In this document: in pieces, positions 26,938 to 34,656 of the stretch | Layout of the letters: every line of letters starts with the position of its first letter | Position numbering within the stretch: position 1 is the stretch's first letter | Assembly: GCF_033878955.1 (NCBI RefSeq) | Contig: NZ_CP138858.1 | Location: forward strand, 4,119,001 to 4,183,000 | Length of the DNA stretch: 64,000 bases | Origin: Coraliomargarita algicola | GTDB lineage: Bacteria > Verrucomicrobiota > Verrucomicrobiia > Opitutales > Coraliomargaritaceae | Reading direction: 5' to 3' | Position numbers and translations under genes: made by a program | The notes under the pieces: generated by a model | The model's database searches: none | Told to the model about the DNA's origin: nothing | What the model saw: the letters and a program-made list of their open reading frames with translations, nothing else

Positions 26938-28312
26938 CCCACTCATTAATCTTAAATGCTTCGAACCTGCAGGATCAACATTGGACTTTTCTGAGGATGA
27001 TTTGCTGGGGCATACCCTAGCCATCGGCGGGTCAGGTTCGGGTAAGACCTCACGCTTGATTCACCCGATCATATCGCAATTGGTTCAGGTTGGCGGTGCT
27101 AAAGTCGGTATGTGTATATTGGATACGAAGGCTGACGGCTCTATGGAAGCTGCGGTCAGGCGTGCTTGCTTCGAAGCCGAGCGTGAAGACGATTTAGTGG
27201 TTATTAATGGCGAGGGAAATGCTCATCTAAATATCTTCAATGATATGGAGAATGGCGGCCTTGAATCGATTGATCGACTGACCTCGCTGCTGGGATCACT
27301 CATACCACGCGACGAACGAAACAAGTATTGGGAAAATACCTTTGAGGCATTGATTCGGCAAACTTTGCGGTTAATCCATCTTTCGGAAAATATTCAGTGG
27401 GATTACAATACGCTTGTGAAACAATTAATCCGTTATCTTTTGCTTCATCAGCTCAGAGACATTGAGTATGTTAAAGAAATCGACGCGTTGAAAGATCAGC
27501 GCGATGATCACGATCCGAGCATCCAGTTGATTGTCGACGAAGTCGTCGCTACTCACAAAATGTGGGACACGCTGGATCACCGAACTCGATCCATACTCCA
27601 GAGTATGGCGGCCACACTCGCGGGCCCGATGAACAGCGAGACGGCGTTTCGGTATTTCGATGGAGGCGCTCCCATCGATATATCCACTGCTGTGAATGAA
27701 CAGAAGATCGTTTTGATCAGCATAGATGGTATCCGACATCCTGAATGTTCACGATTGCTCAGCCGCTTTGCAAAAGGCTTGTTCTATGAAGCGATCTTGG
27801 AGCAAGAAACTCACCGGACTGGTGAGCCCATCGCGGGATTAATCCTCGACGACTGGCCGATTTGTGTCACTGCGGGAACTGGCAACCGGTATTCTGATAT
27901 TGATGCCTTGGCAATGATCCGCTCAAGAGGCGGGTTTGTCGTAGCAGCCACACAGAGTCTCGCGGCCTTGGATGTCTCGATTGGTAAGCCCTCGCGAGAT
28001 GCCGCCTTGGCCAATTTCGCCAATCTGGTCTTTTTCCGTGGCAGAGACCCCGAGGTTGATGCGATGGCTGCTGCGTATCTGGGGATGAAAACCGAAGTGC
28101 TCACTGACACCACGATCTACGAAGGCCAATCTCCCACTATAAGGCGTCATCTACCATCTAAGTTTCTCAGGCAAATCCGAACGCCCGCTGTGCCACCAGG
28201 TGCCATTGCACGACTCGCCACTGGTGATGCCTATGCCATCGTTGGATCCAGCATTTACAACGAAGCGCTAAGTCTAGTCCCACTAAAACAGAACCAAAAT
28301 ATCCCATGGTGA
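26930..28312 (+). CDS. VirD4/TraD-type coupling protein ATPase
   Basis: Links the relaxase-DNA complex to a type IV secretion channel. The 460-residue protein has Walker A AIGGSGSGKTSRLIHP (about residues 30-45) and Walker B LILDDWPI (about 303), with LAMIRSRGGFVVAATQSLAA (about 323) in the usual place after Walker B. It lacks clear N-terminal membrane helices, as in short VirD4/TraM-type forms. The start at 26930 (MNDPLINLKCF) has an excellent Shine-Dalgarno, GGAGGTG. No channel genes are present in the window, so it would dock to a helper's machinery. Confidence 0.82.
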   Translation: MNDPLINLKCFEPAGSTLDFSEDDLLGHTLAIGGSGSGKTSRLIHPIISQLVQVGGAKVGMCILDTKADGSMEAAVRRACFEAEREDDLVVINGEGNAHLNIFNDMENGGLESIDRLTSLLGSLIPRDERNKYWENTFEALIRQTLRLIHLSENIQWDYNTLVKQLIRYLLLHQLRDIEYVKEIDALKDQRDDHDPSIQLIVDEVVATHKMWDTLDHRTRSILQSMAATLAGPMNSETAFRYFDGGAPIDISTAVNEQKIVLISIDGIRHPECSRLLSRFAKGLFYEAILEQETHRTGEPIAGLILDDWPICVTAGTGNRYSDIDALAMIRSRGGFVVAATQSLAALDVSIGKPSRDAALANFANLVFFRGRDPEVDAMAAAYLGMKTEVLTDTTIYEGQSPTIRRHLPSKFLRQIRTPAVPPGAIARLATGDAYAIVGSSIYNEALSLVPLKQNQNIPW

Positions 28313-28340
28313 GAAGAATTAGGAGAAAGTAATAATCTAT

Positions 28341-28604
28341 ATGAAAAATGAAAACATAAGCTTCTGGTGTCTGCTAATACTATGCACTGCGGCATCACTG
28401 ATACCTGTATATCCTCCGATTCTACTGCTCTGGCTTTGTGTCGCATTGATTTGGTTTCAGCGATATGGGCCATCTTGGTATCTCCATGATTTTGATACTA
28501 ATGAAGATCATATCTTTATCATAGATCTAGTCATCTGTCTGCCACTAGTCGCGGTCATGATGCTCGGCGTTTTTCTGGAAGAGATTTACAGGAAACCAAA
28601 ATGA
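28341..28604 (+). CDS. Small membrane protein
   Basis: An 87-residue protein with two or three hydrophobic segments (FWCLLILCTAASLIPVYPPI, then LLWLCVALIWFQ, and DLVICLPLVAVMMLGVFL near the end). Not recognised. The next gene overlaps its stop by 4 bases. In this position it could anchor the soluble coupling protein in the membrane, supplying what that protein lacks at its N-terminus; this is inference only. Confidence 0.55.
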   Translation: MKNENISFWCLLILCTAASLIPVYPPILLLWLCVALIWFQRYGPSWYLHDFDTNEDHIFIIDLVICLPLVAVMMLGVFLEEIYRKPK

Positions 28605-29233
28605 AAGATTTCCCGTTCGGCCTGAGGCAGGCTCAAGCCATCAGCCTTATGTCGCTAAAGAACAACATACAAAACGAATCAAATAACATGAACAAACCAT
28701 CAAAAAACTATCAGTCCGACGAAGAAACTGCGCACTATGTCGCACTCAATCAGATGAGCGAAGAAGATCTCAAACAAGGAAACCTTGCCTGTACTGACTA
28801 CCTGATCGAATACCAGCGCGAGCTGGGCATCCCAGAATACGCCCCGCCAAATTCGCTTTCGATAGTTTTGGATTCATTACCCACAATAGGCAGTTCGCCG
28901 ACGATTAATCAGCAAATGGTTGAGCTTTATCACGCCAGCGGATTGGAAGTCCCCACAGGATTGTTCGATTTGCCACTTTACTGGGCAAAGCCATTTTATG
29001 AGCTCATGCGCGAGACGCACTGGCCCGCTTATCAGAATTGCACGATCAAAGATGTGTTTGGATGGAATTTAGTTCTGCGCTTTGGTGGTTACCTGCATAT
29101 TCAATTTGAGAGCCCACTACCTCACAAGGACTCGCATTGGCCTGAAGTCGGCGAGTTCATCGTTGAATTACACCGTCGTATGGAGCCGGGCCCTCACACC
29201 CCTGAAGGCCGGCTTTGTGAATTTTTGGTCTAA
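28601..29233 (+). CDS. Hypothetical element protein
   Basis: A 210-residue protein, not recognised. The start at 28601 overlaps the membrane-protein stop (ATGA); an ATG at 28688 (MNKPSKNYQSDEE) is an alternative that removes a low-complexity start. The body is acidic with FGWNLVLRFGGYLHIQFE near residues 157-174, probably beta strands. A hairpin with a short T run follows it, so the first part of the operon may end here. Confidence 0.55.
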   Translation: MKDFPFGLRQAQAISLMSLKNNIQNESNNMNKPSKNYQSDEETAHYVALNQMSEEDLKQGNLACTDYLIEYQRELGIPEYAPPNSLSIVLDSLPTIGSSPTINQQMVELYHASGLEVPTGLFDLPLYWAKPFYELMRETHWPAYQNCTIKDVFGWNLVLRFGGYLHIQFESPLPHKDSHWPEVGEFIVELHRRMEPGPHTPEGRLCEFLV

Positions 29234-29253
29234 TTGGTTGAATCAATGCTATG

Positions 29254-29285
29254 GAGCCCTGTCGAGCAATCGGCGGGGCTCTTTT
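29254..29285 (+). terminator. Possible rho-independent terminator or attenuator
   Basis: GAGCCC (29254-29259) pairs with GGGCTC (29276-29281), followed by TTTT. The T run is short, so read-through to the PcfJ-like genes is likely. It also argues against translation starting at the ATG at 29251, which lies at the edge of the hairpin. Confidence 0.45.
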
Positions 29286-29313
29286 GTGTCTGCACACCGC
29301 AAACATAAAAAGT

Positions 29314-30417
29314 ATGTATCCAAAACTACTTGAAAACGGTGTCCTGCAATATGATTACGAAAATTACCAAGCATGGCCTAACCTTAAGCCGCTCGGCTCA
29401 AAACGAATTGGTGGACTCTGGCGGGCCCATTTCCTGCAGGACGCGCTATGCAACGATGATCTAAGCTGCGCGGCGTGGCGCGCGCCGATACCGCCAGTGA
29501 TTTTAAAGCTTTTGCAACGATTTACCGAGTGTCACGTTGAGTTGGCTGAAATGGCGCAGGCCATGCCTGAATATTTCCTATCCTCGGCGGCAAGGAATCC
29601 AGCCATGACCTTGCTGGCCGCGACTTATTGGTGTTATCGGCAAACCCAAAAAAATCCCTCAATTACGGAGCGCATCAGCATGTGGGGGACTCTCGATTTA
29701 GATCAGTTGCTTAGCTTTGCTCGCTTTCCGAATTCAAAAAGTTTCATCAAAACTCTTTCTAAGATACCGATCGAGCATGCCTACACCTATCAAATTCAAA
29801 GCCTAAGAGAGCTCTGGGCAATTTCCTCGAAACGACGTTTGTTGCAACACTTGCCAACTATCACTGGCGAGAACTTTTGGCTGCTGACTTGTTTTCCACC
29901 CATCCTAGACCCTGCGATTCATCGACTTGCCGCAATAGAGCCGCAGTTTGAAGAGTATTCAATTCGGGAGATTGTCAGCGAACTCGCCAACAGGCGCGAA
30001 ATGGCCTGCCTGCAACACTGGCCATACCGAAATTGTCTCCATTCGTGGCCGCAACTACTGAGGGCGTATAACAAATTTCTACATAAAACGAACCATGTCC
30101 TAGAAACCTTTGCTCAGCCACCAATTGATGGCGTTGAAGATGAAGGCTTTGAGATTATGCCGCTTAAAAGTCGCACGGCCTTGCGACGTGAGGCCACGGA
30201 AATGTCGAACTGCATTGAATCATTTGCGGTTCAAATAGGGTTATCAGAAAATTACGCATACAAGCTTATACTTCCTGAGCGTGCCACCGTTTTGATCAAG
30301 TGTGACCGCAGGCAGTGGCGGATCGAGGAAGCGATGATTGTGGCGAACGCGCGAGCAGTGAGACCCGAAACTATGAAGCTCCTGCGCAATTGGATCCGAA
30401 ATTACTGCCAAAACTAA
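29314..30417 (+). CDS. PcfJ-domain-like protein, first tandem copy
   Basis: A 367-residue protein whose C-terminal 100 residues match the PcfJ pattern found on mobile elements: REATEMSNCIESFA (about 285-298), then YAYKLILPERATVLI and a Trp-rich strand. It is collinear with the next gene's product along its whole length (for example WRAPIPPVILKLLQRF against WRGKIPNQVLQMIHKY), so the two are tandem duplicates that have diverged. I chose the ATG at 29314 (MYPKLLENG), since it aligns with the paralogue's start. The function of PcfJ proteins is unknown; they occur widely in plasmids and integrative elements. Confidence 0.65.
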   Translation: MYPKLLENGVLQYDYENYQAWPNLKPLGSKRIGGLWRAHFLQDALCNDDLSCAAWRAPIPPVILKLLQRFTECHVELAEMAQAMPEYFLSSAARNPAMTLLAATYWCYRQTQKNPSITERISMWGTLDLDQLLSFARFPNSKSFIKTLSKIPIEHAYTYQIQSLRELWAISSKRRLLQHLPTITGENFWLLTCFPPILDPAIHRLAAIEPQFEEYSIREIVSELANRREMACLQHWPYRNCLHSWPQLLRAYNKFLHKTNHVLETFAQPPIDGVEDEGFEIMPLKSRTALRREATEMSNCIESFAVQIGLSENYAYKLILPERATVLIKCDRRQWRIEEAMIVANARAVRPETMKLLRNWIRNYCQN

Positions 30418-30434
30418 AATTTGCGAAAGCAATT

Positions 30435-31574
30435 ATGAAAACAAATACAAAATATCAATACCTCTCCGACGCTTCTATCCGCGTCGACAACCTCACGCTA
30501 CGGCCCTGGCCTGATTTTACTGTGATCGGCGATAATACCGAAGCAGCCAATCAAATAGTTACTGAGTTGCTAGAATCCAAGGATACCTTCGCCCTATTGT
30601 GGCGTGGTAAAATCCCTAATCAAGTCTTACAAATGATACACAAGTATCCGCGCTGCTTGTGGCGCGACATGCTTGAAGTCTCTCAGCTACACCCAGATTA
30701 TTTCACGCAGTGGAGCCAGCACTGCCCGGCACTGATCGCTTTGATGGCGGTTCACGAGGCTGAACGTCAAACTGATCGCGACCTCGACCGTATCCGTGCG
30801 TTTTACCGTGGACGCAATGAGCGTCTAAAGATGCTCGGTCTTCCTGCCACGCGGGAGGTTTTCCGAATTTTGTCCAAGGTACCCGTTGAAGATTGTTATC
30901 CGCGCCAACTCGAACAACTTCAAGCGGCCGTTCAAGACAAAGCGCGTCGAAGACTTTTGCGTCATTTGAATACGATTACGACCGAGACCTTGGACACCCT
31001 TCAATTGCCACTCGAATATCTGGATACAAATCTCCTCAATCTGCGAATCAACGACATTACGCCGCCACTCGACCTTTCAGTTTCGGCTCTAGTAGAAGAA
31101 ATTGCGCATTATCGTCATGTCACTCGCAAGCTTCCATACTGGCCATTCCAAGGACAGCAGGTTTCGCTTCGAAAACTGCTTCAAACCAAAGAGTCGTTGG
31201 AACTACGTTTAGCTTTGGGCGAAGACTGTAAACGCAAGCGACTCCCCAAGCCGCCACTGGCCACAATAAAATCGAGTAAAGTTGAAATCCAAGCACTGAC
31301 CTCTGTGCGAGCACTTTGGCGTGAAGGCGATGAAATGGGAAATTGTGTAATGACCTACGCCAAATCGATTCTCTCGGGTATTCATTATGCCTACAAAATG
31401 CTGTCACCTCAGCGAGCTACCATTCTTTTAGTTAAACGTGAGGAGAATTGGTACCCTGTAGAGGTTCGCACCTACAAAAACGAGTATGCAGGTGCTAGAG
31501 CCGTCGATTTGGTGCACGCATGGACGGGAACTATCCCCACAGAAAAGGAGGTTTCAGATGACTTCCCTTTCTAA
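30435..31574 (+). CDS. PcfJ-domain-like protein, second tandem copy
   Basis: A 379-residue paralogue of the preceding protein, 17 bases downstream. The PcfJ-type core is clearer here: REGDEMGNCVMTYAKSILSG (about 296-315), YAYKMLSPQRATILLV and NWYPVEVRTY. I chose the ATG at 30435 (MKTNTKYQYLSD); the frame is open further upstream but overlaps the first copy. The end overlaps the AAA ATPase gene by 17 bases, and that gene's Shine-Dalgarno lies within this one. Function unknown. Confidence 0.68.
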   Translation: MKTNTKYQYLSDASIRVDNLTLRPWPDFTVIGDNTEAANQIVTELLESKDTFALLWRGKIPNQVLQMIHKYPRCLWRDMLEVSQLHPDYFTQWSQHCPALIALMAVHEAERQTDRDLDRIRAFYRGRNERLKMLGLPATREVFRILSKVPVEDCYPRQLEQLQAAVQDKARRRLLRHLNTITTETLDTLQLPLEYLDTNLLNLRINDITPPLDLSVSALVEEIAHYRHVTRKLPYWPFQGQQVSLRKLLQTKESLELRLALGEDCKRKRLPKPPLATIKSSKVEIQALTSVRALWREGDEMGNCVMTYAKSILSGIHYAYKMLSPQRATILLVKREENWYPVEVRTYKNEYAGARAVDLVHAWTGTIPTEKEVSDDFPF

Positions 31575-32622
31575 TGATTTCAAACGTAAGATAATCGCAC
31601 CAATTGAAGCTTTATTCCAGGAAGCACTCGAAGGAGCTAACCCTCCAATCGTGGCAGGAGGACGGAATTATCAGCCGCCGCCAGCGTTCGACGCTGTGGG
31701 GGCGGACTTGCTTGAAGCTGGCTCACCAGATCTAGAATCGCAAGCTGTGCAGTCAAAAAATGGTCAAGTCAATGAGATCGCTCTCGAAGAGGCACTTTAT
31801 GCAATCAATGGGCTGATTGGCTTACAGTCTGCTAAGCGATCCATCCGTCGTTTGGCAGACTTCGCCCAGATTGAGTCCCAACGTCGTCGTTTGAAATTGC
31901 CGCAATCGAGAGTCAGTTTTCATTGCGTCTTTTCAGGGTCACCCGGGACGGGGAAGACCTCGTTCGCTCGATTATTGGGCAAAATCTTGAAAGCTCTGGG
32001 ACTTCTGGAGAGCGGACATACCGTCGAAGTTGACAAGTCAGGACTCGTCGGCGAGTTCCTTGGGCAAACGCCGATAAAGGTTGAGCGCGTATTCGATGAC
32101 GCCGACGGTGGCGTGCTCTTTATCGACGAAGCCTATTCGCTGAGCCATGACAAAGAAGATCTCTACGGTCGTGAGGCGATTGACACCATCGTTAAGCTGA
32201 TGGAGGATCGGCGCGACAGTGTGGTCGTCATTGTCGCTGGCTACTCGCAGGAAATGCGGAACTTCATCGCTTCAAATCCAGGGCTACGTTCCAGATTTAA
32301 CCGCACTATTCGTTTTGACGATTTTGACGAGATCGAATTACTCGCCATCCAGAAACAGATGCTCCGCAGTTGTGGGTTTGACGCCAGCGACGGCTTCATG
32401 CTGCGAAGTGAACTGCTTTGGCAAAAGCTGTATCGAGAGCGTCTGACGGGAGATGCCAACGCCAGAATGGTTCGCAGTGCGCTAGAGATAGTTCTCGAAA
32501 ATCAGGCGGGACGCTTGATGCGCATGCCCAAGAAAGAACGCCATGAACTCTGCGAACTAGAGCCAGAAGATCTAGACGGCGTAGAATCACAACTGAGGGA
32601 GAGCCAACATGACCGAGCGTAG
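31558..32622 (+). CDS. CbxX/CfxQ-type AAA ATPase
   Basis: AAA ATPase of the CbxX/CbbX (and EccA) type, a remodelling motor. In 354 residues: a variable N-terminus (1-75), then NGLIGLQSAKRSIRRLADFA (about 82-101), Walker A FSGSPGTGKTSFARLL (about 125-140), Walker B GVLFIDEAYSLSHD (about 184-197) and the region GLRSRFNRTIRFDDFD (about 242-257) with the Arg finger. No Rubisco genes are near, so the classical CbbX role does not apply. The start at 31558 (MTSLSNDFK) has a good Shine-Dalgarno, GGAGG. It overlaps the following gene by 14 bases, so these two proteins may act together. Confidence 0.82.
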   Translation: MTSLSNDFKRKIIAPIEALFQEALEGANPPIVAGGRNYQPPPAFDAVGADLLEAGSPDLESQAVQSKNGQVNEIALEEALYAINGLIGLQSAKRSIRRLADFAQIESQRRRLKLPQSRVSFHCVFSGSPGTGKTSFARLLGKILKALGLLESGHTVEVDKSGLVGEFLGQTPIKVERVFDDADGGVLFIDEAYSLSHDKEDLYGREAIDTIVKLMEDRRDSVVVIVAGYSQEMRNFIASNPGLRSRFNRTIRFDDFDEIELLAIQKQMLRSCGFDASDGFMLRSELLWQKLYRERLTGDANARMVRSALEIVLENQAGRLMRMPKKERHELCELEPEDLDGVESQLRESQHDRA

Positions 32623-34114
32623 AAAGATCCACCGCAATAGTCAGTCCGATTGGATGGATTCGCTACCACCCATTCTACTGGATCGTATCCGACTCTGTTC
32701 CTTTGAACGGCAAGTGCCACCTGAGATTCCACTCATGGTGGCTTTGGCCGCCATCGCAACGAGTGCAGGCCCAGGTATCGAAATCGCTTCTGGAATTCGG
32801 CGAACTACCCGAGCCAACCTCTTCGTTCTACTGGGCGTGAGTTCAGGTGTTGGTAAAAGTGAAGTCTTTCGCGACATGCTGGAGCCAGTTCTTTCATTTG
32901 AGGCCGCCCTGCACCAATGGTGGGCGGAAATTCCTGCCGTGAAAGCACGCGCAGGCGAAGAGCTACTAAAAGCGCGTGTCTCTGGCATGAGAACCGAAAT
33001 TCGTAAGCTACATACCGGTCGAGTCATGCAGATCTTCAACATGCTGGAGAAAGCCGAACGCGCTCGCTCAGCCTGCGGCGCTTATCGTGAACCGCCCTGT
33101 CTCTTGGCTGACGACTCGACTTCGGAAGCTCTCGCGCAGATCATGTCTAGATCAAAAGAGAGCATCTCAACAGTCTCGGCGGATGCGCGGTATCTGTTGA
33201 AGCGACTTGGTACTCCCGATACGAAAGAAGAATCCTTCTTTTTAAAAGGCTACAGCGGAGACCTTGCCCTTACCAATCGCGTCTCCAGAAATTCTGTCAG
33301 ACTACGTCGACCGTGCCTAACCACGCTCTTGCTGACGCAAGGCGATGCCTACAGGACTTTCGTGCAAAAGGCCGTGCTCAATCGCTCCGGTTTACTCCCT
33401 CGTTTCCTGCATGCGCCCATTAAGCAATCCGAAAATCCCCATCCTCCAGTCGATGGCAGGCGAATCGCCAGTATCCGCAGCAGTTACAGTGAAAAGTTAA
33501 AGGAAATATTGGAGGCTTATCGTTTTGAAGCCAGCGCAACATTGGTGGAGCCTTCTTCTTCGGCCCAAAACTTCATTTCAAAAATAGAAGAGGAGTGTCG
33601 TGAAACTGCGAAAACAGACGAAAGCCTGTATGGCGAAGTTCTTCGACGGCGAGCCGAGCAAACTTGGCGTGTGGGACTCTGCCTCCACCTCGCACGACAT
33701 GGTAACGCTGCCGCCTTGCATTCGTTAGAGCTGAACGACGCCGAATCGGCGGCTCAAATCATCAAATACATGGAGGGAGCCTTCGATGAAGACCCCACCG
33801 TCGAGTGGTTTTACGTAATTCTGTTAAATCGAAGAAACATGCCCATCGGCAGAGCATTAGTCAGTCGCGGGAGTGCAACCTCCACGGTCGTGCACGCCCG
33901 TGAGGTTTTCAAGCCCGCCATTCTAGCGAGCGCCACAGGTATCATTTGCATCCACAACCACCCCAGCGGACACACTGCGCCGAGCCGTGCGGATATTCAA
34001 GTTACCCGAAAACTACGCGAAGCCGCTCAAATCATCGGTATCGACCTTGTGGATCATATGATCTTAGGCTATAGCACAGATTACTATAGCTTTAGCGAAT
34101 CGGGATTCATTTAA
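32609..34114 (+). CDS. DUF3987-RadC fusion protein
   Basis: A 501-residue protein with two parts rarely joined. Residues about 15-320 resemble DUF3987, a primase/helicase-associated P-loop domain (LGVSSGVGKSEVFRDML at about 74-90). Residues about 395-501 are a RadC-type JAB/MPN metalloprotease-like domain: ILLNRRNMPIGRALVSRG, then CIHNHPSGHTAPSRAD (about 446-461) and the closing DHMILG. The His-x-His, Ser and Asp of the JAMM metal site are all present. RadC-like proteins are common on mobile elements. It overlaps the AAA gene by 14 bases. Predicted role in element replication or regulation is inference. Confidence 0.75.
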   Translation: MTERRKIHRNSQSDWMDSLPPILLDRIRLCSFERQVPPEIPLMVALAAIATSAGPGIEIASGIRRTTRANLFVLLGVSSGVGKSEVFRDMLEPVLSFEAALHQWWAEIPAVKARAGEELLKARVSGMRTEIRKLHTGRVMQIFNMLEKAERARSACGAYREPPCLLADDSTSEALAQIMSRSKESISTVSADARYLLKRLGTPDTKEESFFLKGYSGDLALTNRVSRNSVRLRRPCLTTLLLTQGDAYRTFVQKAVLNRSGLLPRFLHAPIKQSENPHPPVDGRRIASIRSSYSEKLKEILEAYRFEASATLVEPSSSAQNFISKIEEECRETAKTDESLYGEVLRRRAEQTWRVGLCLHLARHGNAAALHSLELNDAESAAQIIKYMEGAFDEDPTVEWFYVILLNRRNMPIGRALVSRGSATSTVVHAREVFKPAILASATGIICIHNHPSGHTAPSRADIQVTRKLREAAQIIGIDLVDHMILGYSTDYYSFSESGFI

Positions 34115-34323
34115 GAATATACAAAGTGAATTCGGATTTTCCCAAGCTCAGTAGATTAAAGCACAATTCCTTCCCAATCAAAGGCCGACCTAATGGAGGT
34201 GGAATCATCGCTAAAATGCGGTGACTCCACCTCAGAATCGTAAATTAGTGCTTTTTTCGAGTTGAAATAAAAAAACACTCAAATCTAAGTTTCTAAAATT
34301 TTCGATCTGGGTATAACCTTAAT

Positions 34324-34656
34324 GTGAGGGCTTCGGCATACATTAAGGAGAATCAACGGATAGAGCGTATTGGCCAACTTTTGGCCAAAGCGCTCGTCTT
34401 GTCATCCTGCGCACCCCCTGAACTAGTCGCCACTCAGGTTGAAGATTGTTCAAGCCAGACTGCCCCCATCCTGACTCTCTTTGATCAGCACAAGGTCTTG
34501 GGTATGTCGGAGATCATGGATCTCGCGGACATGAGTCGTACTACCGCCCATCGTCGCCTCCGTGAACTCGTTAAAGCAGGTAAGCTTATTCCGCAAGGTA
34601 AGGGGCGAGCTACGCGGTATCACTTGCCCAAACCCCTGATAACTAAAAAATCGTGA
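34324..34656 (+). CDS. Small winged-helix protein coupled to the recombinase
   Basis: A 110-residue protein; the start is uncertain (GTG at 34324 is the longest choice). Residues about 52-100 form a helix-turn-helix/winged helix (LGMSEIMDLADMSRTTAHRR, then LVKAGKLIPQGKGRATRYHL), typical of a transcription regulator of the ArsR/MarR-like fold. Its stop overlaps the GTG start of the serine recombinase (GTGA), so it probably controls integration or excision. The 209-base gap before it holds no gene. Confidence 0.6.
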   Translation: MRASAYIKENQRIERIGQLLAKALVLSSCAPPELVATQVEDCSSQTAPILTLFDQHKVLGMSEIMDLADMSRTTAHRRLRELVKAGKLIPQGKGRATRYHLPKPLITKKS

